From positions 4,680,979-4,744,978 of the forward strand of contig NC_087383.1 of assembly GCF_963675165.1 (NCBI RefSeq): 64,000 bases of DNA, in the 5' to 3' direction. The notes beneath the pieces were generated by a model. The model did not search any database and had not been told where the DNA came from. It was given only the letters and a program-made list of their open reading frames with translations. The stretch comes from Halichondria panicea. Its lineage: Eukaryota > Porifera > Demospongiae > Suberitida > Halichondriidae. This document shows, one piece after another, positions 34,201 to 45,500 of the stretch. Within the stretch, counting starts at the first letter, position 1. Each line of letters begins with the position of its first letter. Both the position numbers and the translations under genes were made by a program.

Positions 34201-36253
34201 ATTTTAGACTTTGTACTTATTGCCATTTGGGATCCTTTTAGCATCAATCATGGTCGATCATTTCCCACTCTTCTTTGAGATTACAGATTTAATAGCCTGC
34301 ATGCAACAAAATGTATGCGAATAGCTATAAAAAGACCTTCTGCGAATAATATTAAACTTTGAACTGTTAAATTAGGCATGGTTAATAAGCATTTGCGGAT
34401 AATATATCTGCGTTCATTCGCAGAATTTTTAGGCCGCAGAATTTTCTAGCTATACGGTATGGTTTGTATTAACAATAGCAAGTAGCTTTTTAATTAGCTT
34501 TGACACACATCTATGATCCACTGAAGCATCAGCACCCGTGGTGCTTTCAATTATTATTAACCACCAATATAAATTTATAGCTACAGTTATAATGAAAACG
34601 CCCTATAATGGCTACTAGCTTCTTAAGCAGCTCTTTTTGACTCTTGTATAGCTAACAAAAAGCTAGCGCTTTAGTGCAAGGCTAACTCATAAGTTGAATA
34701 GCTATACGGTATGGTTTGTATTAGCAATAGCATGTAGCTTTTTAATTAACTTTGACACACATCTATGATCCACTGAAGCATAGCACCCGTGGTGCTTTCA
34801 ATTATTATTAACCACCAATATAAATGTAGCTACAGTTATAATGAAAACGCCCTATAATGGCTACTAGCTTCTTAAGCAGCTCTTTTTGACTCTTGTATAG
34901 CTAACAAAAAGCTAGCGCTTTAGTGCAAGGCTAACTCATAACTTGAATATAGAAAGTTTGTGCAAACAAATGATGCTATAAAAAATTCTAAAGAGACTGC
35001 AACAGCCTTCAATGTGAGTCAAACTAGCCATAACTCGAGAAAGAAGCTTTAGTTAGCTAATCCATGAATCAAAATCCAAGAAAACGTGGTTAGAAGCCTA
35101 TAGAAGCTGTTAGTTTTCGTCGCATTGTAGCAGTTGAGCAATTACAGCTGGAACAGACACACACACACACACAGTCAGCTTTACTGTATCCCTCGTGCGG
35201 CTATGCCTCGAGGCATAATTATTATTCGACCTTTAGGTACGTAGTCAGTCAAACAAATCGTTGGGACTATTTCCATCTAATTTTCTCATAATCACATGCA
35301 GGGTACTTGCACAGTGACCTGTGGGATCGGCAATCAAGAAAGGAATGTTTTCTGTGTGTCGCGTGCTGATGGGTCCCGAATCAATGAGGGATTCTGTAAC
35401 ATTAATGAACGACCACCGGTTTTCGAAACATGTATACTTTTTAATTGCCCAGGTAATTATAGCCTACATAATAATTATGTAATACTGTATTTCCTGTCAT
35501 CAAATCCACATTTCCAGCTGTACACTCGCACATATACATGCAGGACGTTGTGATTTCGAGCCCCCTGACTGTCGAGTATTTAGACTACTGAGGCGCTGTA
35601 AGGACCTGGCCGTCGGCATGCCCTGCTGTAGAAGCTGCCCCCTGCAATTTGTTGACAATACTCCTACTCTGATTACTAGAGACAACCTTGTTCTGTCGTT
35701 GGATCAGAGTAGGTACAATGTGGCTGCGGGAACAGATTTAAGGATCTGCTGTGTGGCCTCGTCCAGTACTCCAAATGCCTTCCTGCCTTTCCTCTTCAAT
35801 TGCAACTTTAGTGAGTTGTGCATGACAACGTATACATTCATGCACTCCTGATACACTGCATACACATGTTACAGACTTCAGCAGTATATTATGTACCCCA
35901 TGCATATGCATGCGCATAGATTCATGCAGGCACCATGGTTTAGTTGGGTGTGACCTGGACTTCTAGAGCTTATGTGCATAACATGCCCAACTAGTTGTTA
36001 ACTCCAAACGACTATTAACTGTGGTACATCTGCATGATCTTAAATATGTATCTTGATAACTTGATCCTACATCCGTCCATTACGTGCAGTTAGCGAAGAG
36101 ATTGAAAGGGAGGTTATGGTAGGAAAAGTATTAGACAACACTGCGTGTGTTACCTTCCCTACTTCTGGACTTGCGATTGGCGATGGATTCCTTTTGGCAC
36201 TAGAGGATGATCAGGGGATGGTGCGCGACATTGCTAATGTCACCATTGTTTAG
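22240..36253 (+). CDS. Copy B: secreted Ig/TSP1/PLAC protein with large N-terminal repeat region (14 exons, 1621 aa)
   Basis: Same architecture as copy A. CDS exons: 22240-22275, 22450-22494, 27688-30387, 30447-30581, 30796-30925, 31109-31510, 31679-31732, 31881-32016, 32183-32414, 32810-33046, 33202-33378, 35302-35452, 35544-35810, 36090-36253. The sum is 4866 nt with one open frame. It differs from A by a 14-residue in-frame repeat expansion in exon 3, loss of three codons (TDN repeat) in exon 6, GPGQDS for GPGRDN in the first Ig domain, and codon ATT instead of TTT at the exon 13/14 junction. The exon 9 donor is GTAGGA rather than GTAAGA. Intron 2 is the longest of the four (5.2 kb) because of B-specific insertions. 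Apparently intact. Confidence 0.85.
22612..22888. repeat. ~20-bp minisatellite, intron 2 of copy B
   Basis: Head-to-tail units of the form CCAGATCGATGTTTAGCAA alternate with a GAGA variant (GTTTAGAGACCAGATC). Some units carry ATTGATG or a CTACCAG junction. Homologous shorter arrays occur in C and D, none in A. Confidence 0.8.
22922..23567 (+). mobile_element. GCCTCGGTG-family element, intron 2 of copy B
   Basis: Begins TATGCCTCGGTGCGCATGCG and ends GGCATCAGCACCCACAGTGC. It contains a short TG tract (about 22963-23010), which is massively expanded in the orthologous insertions of C and D. No coding capacity. Confidence 0.65.
23817..24230. mobile_element. Pogo/Tigger-like MITE unique to copy B intron 2
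   Basis: Ends CAGTAGACTCTCGTTAATCC and GCGAGAGTCTACTG are perfect TIRs, flanked by TA on both sides (23815-23816, 24231-24232). C and D carry the uninterrupted site GATCTATTGTAGCG, so this is a clean insertion with TA duplication after B separated from them. Confidence 0.85.
25024..26337. mobile_element. Copy B-specific element with CAGGGGCGTAG TIRs and CACGC duplication
   Basis: Starts CAGGGGCGTAGCCAGG and ends CTACGCCCCTG. Flanking CACGC (25019-25023 and 26338-26342) corresponds to a single CACGC in copy A (GTACACACGCAGC near 9790). The CAGGGGCGTAG end recalls hAT-type elements, but the duplication is 5 bp rather than 8, so class is uncertain. A second element is nested at 25701-26322, leaving about 690 bp of host element. 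No transposase frame. Confidence 0.75.
25701..26322. mobile_element. Nested MITE with CTGCCTAC 8-bp duplication
   Basis: Begins GTAGCCTCCTTCACAGGCC and ends GGCCTGGGATCGAGGCTA, flanked by CTGCCTAC at 25693-25700 and 26323-26330. Its TIRs match the element at 7739-8215, so both belong to one TAGCCTCGA...CAGGCC family with 8-bp duplications. Confidence 0.75.
27688..30387 (+). CDS. Copy B exon 3: 900-residue repeat region
   Basis: Open throughout, phase 0-0. It differs from A by one SNV-scale change every few dozen codons plus codon-multiple indels: four and six codons fewer around positions 28621 and 28801, two codons more near 29079, and fourteen codons more at 29379-29433, where a 7-residue unit (T-[IF]-TN-[VG]-GS) is present three times. 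Repeat units and GPG motifs are kept. SRKT of other copies reads CRKT here, adding an unpaired cysteine. Confidence 0.85.
33501..33884. mobile_element. Pogo/Tigger-like MITE, intron 11 of copy B
   Basis: Orthologous to 16133-16508 by position and TA-flanked. The right end has drifted to GCGAGAGTTTGCTG. Confidence 0.7.
34448..34955. repeat. ~250-bp tandem duplication inside intron 11 of copy B
   Basis: CTATACGGTATGGTTTGTAT through AAGGCTAACTCATAA occurs twice in succession. The other gene copies have it once. The second unit differs by small indels, for example GAAGCATAGCACCC against GAAGCATCAGCACCC. Confidence 0.8.
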
Positions 36254-37402
36254 GTGAGTTTACACACAACTCTGTGTAAAAATCAAACTACTCTATTACT
36301 ACTAGCTTACTATTAGCCGTGTTGCGACATCAAGTTAATGCTCCACTAGTAGGTGTCAAGATCACTTGCAATGACTCATTATCGAGTTGGGTTGTTTTTT
36401 TAACACACTGTTTTATTCCCATGCACACGATATCTTCTACAGTGATTTCTCAGCATAGGAAGATTTGACTTCCACTTTCAGTGTACGTATGCTTATAATT
36501 TTTGTCAAGTTCAATGCCAGTTTTTTTTGTATATAGCTCTTGCTTTGGGCGTCATATACTCCTTTTAGACTTTGCGTATAACCGTACATATTTTTGTGTA
36601 AAGAATGTGATTAACTTAATTCTGTGTTGCACAAGCTGTAGGTAATAGAATGAATATCGCATTTTACCTCAATTTCACATAATGCTATCTTGCAGACCAT
36701 TCAGACAATGGTATGTACACTATTATAGTGCTTGACAGTATCAATATTAATACAGACTTGTAGACATTGCACTGACTCTCTACTATAATTATATGCAAGA
36801 TGAAAGCACCACGGGTGCATGCTGATGCCTTGGATGTGTCAAAGCTACCTTGTTGTTACTATTATAAACGGGTACTAATTTTAACAAATTTGTAATTAAC
36901 GCTAAATTAAGTACGCGCTAATAATAAATATTATGAATCTCGTTAAAAAAATTAATTGTTCTAATTACTTTTGTATAATGTAATGTACTTTTGAGAGTAT
37001 GCTAAGCAAGCTAGCCCTTTTTCATCTGGTATCTGACTCCAAACTTTCCATTCAACCTTAAAACTCATACTTAGCCGAGATATTATTATGCTATAAATCT
37101 GCCAAAATTAGTACCCTAAAAACAGAGAAACATCTGAAAACGCGACTACCCGTCTATAATAGTAACATTAAGGTACATAAACATAAAGCTACTACAGTAT
37201 AGCTGTTGCTAATACCAAGACTAGAATTATAGGAAGAAGAAGAGTACAGTAGGCGTTCTGTCCAACCTACGTTACAACCACGGGCTGTTGTATACCTATA
37301 ACTTAATCTCATTTAAGTCAGCACTTAGTCTCGATCCCAGGCCGCATTTGTACCTCAAAGATTCCACATTTGTTGACTACTACCGGTAAGTCGATCACAT
37401 GT

Positions 37403-37405
37403 ACG

Positions 37406-37442
<37 letters not shown>
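37403..37442. repeat. CA microsatellite
   Basis: Mostly uninterrupted CA dinucleotides after GTACGCACG. Orthologous tracts lie at 21775-21821 (CG-interrupted) and 50985-51020. Confidence 0.9.
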
Positions 37443-37445
<3 letters not shown>

Positions 37446-37685
37446 GAACCTCGGAGCTGAGAAGGGATGGGGTTACACATCTCTATGTATATACCCTGTC
37501 AGGCCGGTGAAGGAGGCTAGTCAGCACTTAGACGTCATCTTATATTTCTGTGTCTTTTTTGGGAGCACCTTGTAAAGCAATTTGGATATAATCTGATGAG
37601 GAGCAGCGGCTGATTCATGAGACGACCAATGCGCGGGGCCTGCGCACCCACCTCGAGAGGCTGTAAAGCAGAGCTGTAACAGAGC

Positions 37686-38448
37686 TAGACTCGCAAGCCA
37701 CTCCCTTTTCTCTGATTGGACGGGGGCGGGAGAAAAGGGACTGGTGACTCTGGGACACATTTTGTGTCTCTACCGGAATTTGGGTAGAGATTATTCATTG
37801 ATTTTTCCACGTGATCCAAAAATTGCGTGAGGTTAAGTAGAATTGCGTAGCCTGCAAAAGTGATCGCGGGCTTCTTAGCTACAGTTTAAGAATGGATGCT
37901 AGTGCTAGAAAAGAGAAGATGATGGAGTAATAACATCATCAGGCATTCAGCTAGGATATAGTCATCTAAGACACCAGCAGAGATTAGCTTGTTTTAGTTT
38001 TACGTGATGAGAACTGGCAGCCGAAAGTCATTGGTTGCCTAAAGCTTTTAATAACCTGTACAATACAAGACAGATAATGGCAGACGGCAGCAGTTGAATT
38101 GAGAGTAGTCAGACTTGTACAAGCTGTCTTAAATCGCTGCCACTCCTCGGTTCAAAGAAGGACTGCCAAGATTTCTATGTTCATCAGCTGTTCCATGCTA
38201 ATCCACAAGTTGTGGCACAACAGACACTGGTACAAGGATCTATAAAATCAAAAGGCTGGCTAGATAGATCTGTATACTTGTCTTCTGTGTGTCTTTAACT
38301 TTTGACGCATCAGAATAAATTGGATAATTTGCACGTGACATTAATATTTAATAGCATTCCTGATTTACACAAGCTGTAGCCCAGAGTCACCAGTCCCTTT
38401 TCTCCCGCCCCCGTCCAATCAGAGAAAAGGGAGTGGCTTGCGAGTCTA
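37686..38448. mobile_element. 763-bp long-TIR element inserted in the copy C 5' flank
   Basis: TIRs of about 65 bp start TAGACTCGCAAGCCACTCCC and end GGGAGTGGCTTGCGAGTCTA. TAACAGAGC flanks both sides (37677-37685, 38449-38457) and occurs once in copies B and D (GCTGTAACAGAGCAGCGG). Long TIRs and a 9-bp duplication suggest a Mutator-like non-autonomous element. The interior shows no transposase. Confidence 0.85.
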
Positions 38449-38486
38449 TAACAGAGCAGCGGCTGATTCATGAGGCGACCAATGGC

Positions 38487-38530
38487 AATGCGCGGGGCCT
38501 GCGCGCGCACAACGCTCTTGCTCGCCTCAG
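38487..38530 (+). promoter_or_regulatory. Proximal GC-rich 5' block, copy C
   Basis: ATGCGCGGGGCCTGCGCGCG with CCAAT just upstream (about 38478), 110-150 nt before the start codon. The distal twin of this block is now separated by the 763-bp insertion. Confidence 0.4.
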
Positions 38531-38638
38531 ATATTCATGTAGATCTAAATGATCTAATTATGCTTCTAACTTACATAGCAGGCGCTAGGCTGCTTGTGTG
38601 TGGTCAATGCTATATAGTGTGAGATCAAGAACAGAAAT

Positions 38639-39390
38639 ATGCAATCCTCTACACTATACGCGCTTGTTGCTGCGGTAAGTTGTGTCTAGATACAAACTTA
38701 TATTGATAATATCACATCTTGATCTAGATTTAGGTCTAGGTACGTCTACTTGAGCACCTCCTGCATGTCTCGAATCAGCTTATTAGGCACATCCTTTTAA
38801 TATAGATCTAGTCGTTGTAAGGAATTATAACAGTCAGCACAGTGCTTCTCTTACAGCTGGTGATAGTGGGACAGCATGCTGCTCAGGGTCAAGATGAAGT
38901 GGTGAGTGCTTTGATATAATGTACTGGTAGCCATAATTAATTATGCCTGGTGCGGCGACGAGGGATACGGATTAAAAGCTGACTGTGTAAGTATGGGGTG
39001 CCGTTTGTCTCAAAACTAATAAAGAGTCGATGTTTACCAACGAGGTCGATGTTTTACCTACCAGATCAATGTTTAGAGACAAATCTGCTTAACAGATGGA
39101 TGTTTAGCAACCAGATATTTGCATACCAGATCGATGTTTAGTAACCAGATCGATGTTTAGAGACCAGATCGATGTTTAGCGTCGATGTTTACCTTCCAGA
39201 TCGATGTTTAGAGACCAGATCGATGTTTAGCAACCAGATTGATGTTTAGAGACCAGATCGATGTTTAGCAACCAGATCGATGTTTAGCAAAGCTACCAGA
39301 TCGCACAAAGTGCAGATATGGTTTCTTGTGACACTTAATTATGCCTCGGTGCGCATGCGCAAGCGAGGTATACGGTAGTGTATTTGTGTG

Positions 39391-39437
<47 letters not shown>

Positions 39438-39446
39438 TGTGTGTGT

Positions 39447-39531
<85 letters not shown>

Positions 39532-42500
39532 ACTGCGTAAGAGTTTCTATAGGCTTCTAGTCATGTTTACTTGGATTTTAATTCGTGGATTTGCAAAATA
39601 ATGCTTCGTTCTCGAGTTATGCCTACTTGGAATGCCATTGCAGCCTTTTCAGAAGAGCACGTAGTCAAACTTATTTACCGAGTGATGCTACTCTACTTAG
39701 TAGTTAGCTCTGCACTAGAATGCTAGCTATTGGTAATGTATAAAAGCTATTAAAGTCTATTATTTTGCGTTGAGTTTGACCCCGGAAGTTATGTGGTCAA
39801 TTATGGCTTCATTTATGCTTTATGTGGTGGACAAGTATGCCTGGGACTTCTACATAGAAAATGCTAACTTTTAGCTGGTTGGAGCTTATCAGCTCTACAG
39901 CATATAGATAGAAGTGCTTTTTAACAAGGAATCCAATGGTATATGAAACTTTGAATTTCAGTAAAGTATGACAAAGTTATGACAACTTTATGAAGGTCAA
40001 ACTCAACACAAATAGACTTTAGTAGCTTTTATAGCTTTGGCACCTCCATCGAGGCATCAGCACCCACAGTGCTTTAATTTTTGAAGTTATAATTTATTGT
40101 TTCGGTTTGAGTGTCTATGCAGCTTTTGTTCTGACAAGGAAGGTTTGCACTGGATTATTTTCCAGAACAAATTGTTGCTTAGCCCTTGGCCATTGTCTGT
40201 GAGACACACTTTTCTGCTCTGCAACTCTAATGTAGGAGATGTTGGCCTGAATATTGGTTGGTGATTCTACAATGTAGAATCACCAACCAAACATCATACG
40301 ATTAGGTTTATTAAGAGTATAATTACTGAATCGAAGCTATGCACAATTGATCTATTGTAGCGTACTGGATTATTACTTTACGTTCTTATGCTAAGCGCCA
40401 AACTGGAATTACTTTGTTGCGCTGCTGAAAAATCATTTAATTTTTGGAGCGGCAGTATGTAAAATTAACCCGTGGCGCACCGCGGTGCCACCGGAGTCTG
40501 TTTGTCTGTCTGTCAATCAGTCTGTCATTTTGTGTATTATGAGTCTGCTCACCTCGTTGCGAAAGCACTGTGTTTGTATCATGGATAGCCTCAACACAAC
40601 AAGGTAGATGTTTAAATTTGGCAAATTTTGATGAAGCTTCGTTGTCAAATAAAAGCGAGAAAAAAAGCTAAAAGCTAAGAAAAGATCAAACCTGCACGTT
40701 AGCCTAGATGTACATGCAGCTTTGACTCGAGGCTGTATAGACTTCTAAACCCCAAATTAACGCCGAGGGTTTGCACTTCAGTGTTCTATTGGATTTATTG
40801 AGCAAGGAATTGTTGCGTTCAATGGCTATATAGATCTACCCGTATAGAGAGGCTGTAGTATGCTTTGTTAAGATTATTTGGCTATTCGACAATGATGTAC
40901 TAGAGAGACATTTGATACAGTGTCTCTCTACTAGAGGTTCCACTACATGTAGCTGTACTGTAAGTTGTATACGAAATAGATTGTTGCAATGAGTCAGTCA
41001 TGCGTAAACTGTAATTTTATCCGTTCTCCTCCTGCATGTCCTATGAAGGAACACATGGTGGCCAATATTCGAAGAGGTCATAATTCATTGTATGCGGATG
41101 CTTATAAGTCTACTTTAGACATTTTAGCTCGTGCAGTGGTAAAGTTGATGAAATTACGTACAGCCATCTGGTTTTCTTTTTGTGCTACTGAATGACTTTT
41201 ATAATTCCATAGGTATTTCAAACCATCAGTCTCAGCGCTAGTAGGGGGCCATCTGAAGTATTTGACCAATTATCGATCAACGGAGTACCAAGTTTCTTCA
41301 TCAATCGTCCAACAACAACACAACTCGATATCCCCGAAGGATCGAGTATATTTTACAATGGAAATAGTTTGGCCATAACTGGTGCCGATCCAATTGTGCT
41401 GACAGCAAGTAGATTTCAGTATTTGTATCAAGATCCTGGGAGTTTCAGATTTCGAGATGTCACTGGACCAATCCCGGGTGCCGGTGGACAACCTGGACCT
41501 GGAACTTTGTACTATGATGGAGATACAGCACTTTTTACAAATTCAGATGTATTTATTGGTACTTATGAAGATCTTGCAGCTCAGTTCCCTGTCCCACCTT
41601 CACAAGTGACGATCAGTACTCCACGAGTAAACAATGAACTAGCTCTCAACCTCCAATCCAGTCCTTCTGATCCTGTTACTGACGGAAATGTCATTGAGCT
41701 CACAGGATCGGATGCGTTCGTCCTAGGATCAGGCGAATCATTGACGTATGTATTAAACCGTCTACGATATCGAAGACGATCTGTAACTCAAGAGGTTTTT
41801 AATCCTATCACCAATTTTTATGTTCTTGAGGATATCACTGAGAATGGACAGCAAGGCAGAACCCTGAGGCGGTTTACTGGCGGCTCAAGCGAGGTTATCA
41901 CAGGGCCTGGACTTCTTAGGGTGGGAACTTCTCCTAATGACGGTTCGAGGGTCGCTTTTTTCAGTCCATCTACTAGTGTCAATCAAGAAATAAATAGCGG
42001 CATTATTGATGGACAGCTTTCGTTTGATGCAGTCCAAAACAGTACTCAAATCTCGGATATTTTTACAACTCCAGGGAATCCTACACGCCTGATCGACTTG
42101 GGTGCATCAAGAACCTTTACATACCCTACAGCAAGCAGAGTTACCTTTGATGATACCTCTGGTAGAAGAGAGATTCGTGTTTTCGATAGGTTTAACCAAC
42201 AGCTTGGCTCTTTTTTCGATTCTTACTTGAGTTCCTTCCTCAACCACCAAGTCCAAACAACTAGTTTTGGAACTGCATCTTTTGATATTCCTGACGGAGG
42301 TGTGACACTTATTAGCAATTCTAATGATGGGCAAGCATTTATCTACCCAAGTAGAAATATACCCCTGACTGATCGCATCAATGAAGCCCGCAGTTCAATT
42401 ACTATTACCCCGACTCCTTCCCCAACTTCCTTTATATCATCAAGTAGTGGCTCTTTCGTCTTGTTAATCAATGGTGTTGAAACGGTCACACTAACAGACA

Positions 42501-45500
42501 GACAACCAATCATTGTTCGCACTGGACAAACTTGCAACTTTAATGGTGCATTTGTTATAGTGTTTAATAATGGAGCACCAAGTATACCTGTTTCTGGTAC
42601 CCCTATTGCTGTAAATGTTTTGACAACGCTTGTGACGCCTAGAAAGTTAATAAATACATTTAGCTCCTCTAATCCTGCACCCCGAGATTTACCTGGACCT
42701 GGTATCGCGTATTCTGACAATCAAAATCGAGCATTTTTTACTGATAATATACAAATGATGAATACTATTTCTGGTTTCCTTAACAGCCGCCCCCCCGTGA
42801 GAATTGCAACCACTACTCGTACTGAAGGCGGCAGACGCTTTGTTGATATTGTGAATCCAGACGGTGTGCGTCTAGTCGAGGGGAGTACATCAACCATTAC
42901 CAATGTGGGATCACGGCAAGGCCTTATCTACACAGGGAACACCGTCCGTTCTGTCAATGGGTTTTCCGTTCCTTCATCATTTACTATTCGATATGTTGTA
43001 TCTACCACACCTGGTGTTGACGATACAGTTGAAGTTATAAATCCTGATGGAGATGTTTATTTCACCACAACTGCTTCCAGTAGCTTTAGGTATCGACAAG
43101 GAGGAGTGCTTCAGCCTACACCTACAACTACTACCTCGTATTCTGGAGGTGGTGTTTTCTACTTCAATCCGAACACCGGTAATGTGGTTTACAATGATGA
43201 TACTACAACTTCAACAGGTTTGGTTACAGATCTGACAACTTCAGGAATTGTTTTCGATACAAACACCAGGGATATCACCACGTTGAATTTCTTTGATGGT
43301 CGTACAATTACACGGTACAATGGAAGCTCTACAAGCTTCTTATCTGGTCCTGGTACAATTTTTACATCCGGTAATGAAGGATTTTACTCCACAGACAGCA
43401 CGACCACCACCAGAGTAGTTACAGAAATAACAAACAATATACCGGTTGTAGTACGTGTGAACCAAACAACAGGAGGAGTAACAATATTTAATCCTGGAAC
43501 ACAAACTACGATTTTCAATTTCACCACCGGTTCAGAGCGCACTACTGTAAGCACTGGAACAACGATAACGTACACCAATGGTGTCCTAATACTACCCGGC
43601 CGCAACATTACAACTGATAGTTTCACCTACTTTAACGGTATTAGCACGCAAGTGTTTACTTCAGGAGATACTGTGACTTTTTCTGGACCAGGCCAAGTGA
43701 TAGTTAACGAACAAACCACTGAAACGATTTTCATTGATAACCAAAATACGAACAATCGAATAAACAATGTCGTTGACAATGTTCCTGTGGTTCCACCAGT
43801 TCTAGTACGACCCACAACCACTTCATTCATCTCTAAAGTCGCGGACGTCTTCCCACTCTTTGGACAGGTATAATTATATAAATATGAGATTATAGAACGT
43901 CTCACATTTATGTTTTTATTATTCAGAGAGTCACAGTGTATCAATCAGCTAATGTGAATCTACGCTGTGTGATTCTTCAAAGTGTTCCAACATCATCTTT
44001 CATGTTCTTCAGAGATGGAGTTGCATTGGACGGCTCAGAGATAGGTTCTACCATTACCATGGTGAGTAGCCCTGTGTAACTGTATTTATTATCCTTTTTA
44101 CAATCGTGTGGTAAATTATATATTGCCCCGCACCTAACCATCTGCCAAATTAATTCGCATTTGAGGGGTTACATTACGGAAACATTGATTTGGGCGTGCA
44201 TAGTGTGCCACCCTGTAAGGATTTATGTTTTGCATGCTCATCAAAAATTCAATACACGTATAATAATATTTACAGGTGTCAGAGAATGAACAAATTCTGA
44301 CTGTCAACACCTTCAATGTCAGTGCTGCCGGTAGATATGAATGTCGCGTGAGTAATGGTCCTGGACGAGACAATCTGTTCGCAGATATTTTCATCAGACC
44401 TCCAGGTATATAAAGTTTCTATCTAACATGGCTACAAACAGACCAAGATAAATGTGTATAGTCACTCCTTGAGTGTAGTGTAAGTGCTTGTTCCTTAAAG
44501 TTTAATGTACGGAGCAAGCCATAATTAAGTTTGCTGACCACAAAGCAACCTGCCCCATTGAATTGAGTTGAACAAATGGATATTTTCTTTCAGTTGCACC
44601 GATGATTCAAAATAACTTCTTTCCCTCAATTCCGGAGCTTCCTGGACTGACAGTCACTGCTCGGGATATACAACCACAAAATCCAGTAATGATCATCATT
44701 CGGGACAGAACACCTGGACAAACTCTAGAGCCTAATCCACTGCTTCTCACGAACACCGTCAACATTGCTTGCAAAGATGATGTGGGTCTTCCAAGACCTA
44801 CAATCGTATGGACTGCAACGGACTCTAATGGAGCTGACGTTCCGATCAACATGTCTAACATATTTGTGCCACGTGCGGGACGCAGTATCTACACAATCAA
44901 CACTGACAACACTGACCCTGACAACACTCTGTCCATCACCTACCAGTGCTCAGTAACTAATGAGGCTGATGAGGCTACTGGACAGGTGACCATTACACCA
45001 AGATGTGAGTAACGGACTAAGTGAAGTTGTGTATGACTGTGGACTTATGAGCATTTTAGGCTTCTCCATTTCTAAATACAAAATTTAGAGGCACTCTAGA
45101 TTGCTGGCTGTCTTTTTAAATGGTCAGTTTCCTGAATTTCGTGTAAAGTAATGATTATATGCACTCATGCAGCATACGTTTGTGAGGGTATTGTCTTTGG
45201 ACCCTGCTCTGTTACTTGCGGCTTTGGTAAGTTAGTCTTATTCCCTCATCTGTAACTACTCCCACTCTGTACATTGATTGTTGATGGTGGCATATGCCTG
45301 GCCATAGCGTATCCTGTGCTGTAAGAAACTTCCATTGATATGTAATTGTACCTGGGCAATGTTCTGCTCTATACAGGTATTCAGAGTTCTGCTCCAATTA
45401 ACTGTCAAGTCAGGACCGATGAAACTATTGCGCCCATTGATGCTGCTGATTTGCCTCAGGGACTATACCCAACGCAATTACAGATTTGTCAAAGCAGTGT

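Larger units (their letters stand above)
33379..35301 (+). other. Intron 11 of copy B, repeats and an internal duplication
   Basis: Same series as copy A intron 11: pogo-like MITE 33501-33884, GCCTCGGTG element 33921-34552, second family 34841-35217. In addition a segment of about 250 bp (34448-34697) is repeated in tandem at 34698-34955. Confidence 0.7.
36254..38638. other. Intergenic region between copies B and C
   Basis: Contains the B 3' region (with AATAAATATT near 36922, a possible poly(A) region), a CA tract (37403-37442), the double CCAAT/GC-rich 5' block of copy C, and a 763-bp element (37686-38448) splitting that block. No supportable gene. Confidence 0.6.
38902..41212 (+). other. 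Intron 2 of copy C, repeat-filled
   Basis: Contains the minisatellite (39027-39301), the GCCTCGGTG element (39341-40078) with a long TG tract, a perfect hairpin (40254-40290) and the empty site of the B-specific pogo-like MITE (near 40350). No exon supported. Confidence 0.7.

Noticed and set aside
36254-38638. tRNA, rRNA or snRNA genes in intergenic regions
   Set aside because: I looked for box A/B-like and conserved rRNA motifs in all spacers and saw none convincing; a tRNAscan/Rfam search would be decisive.
39341-39601. Val/Cys repeat protein (and frames at 52076-52355)
   Set aside because: These are translations of TG microsatellites inside a transposon.
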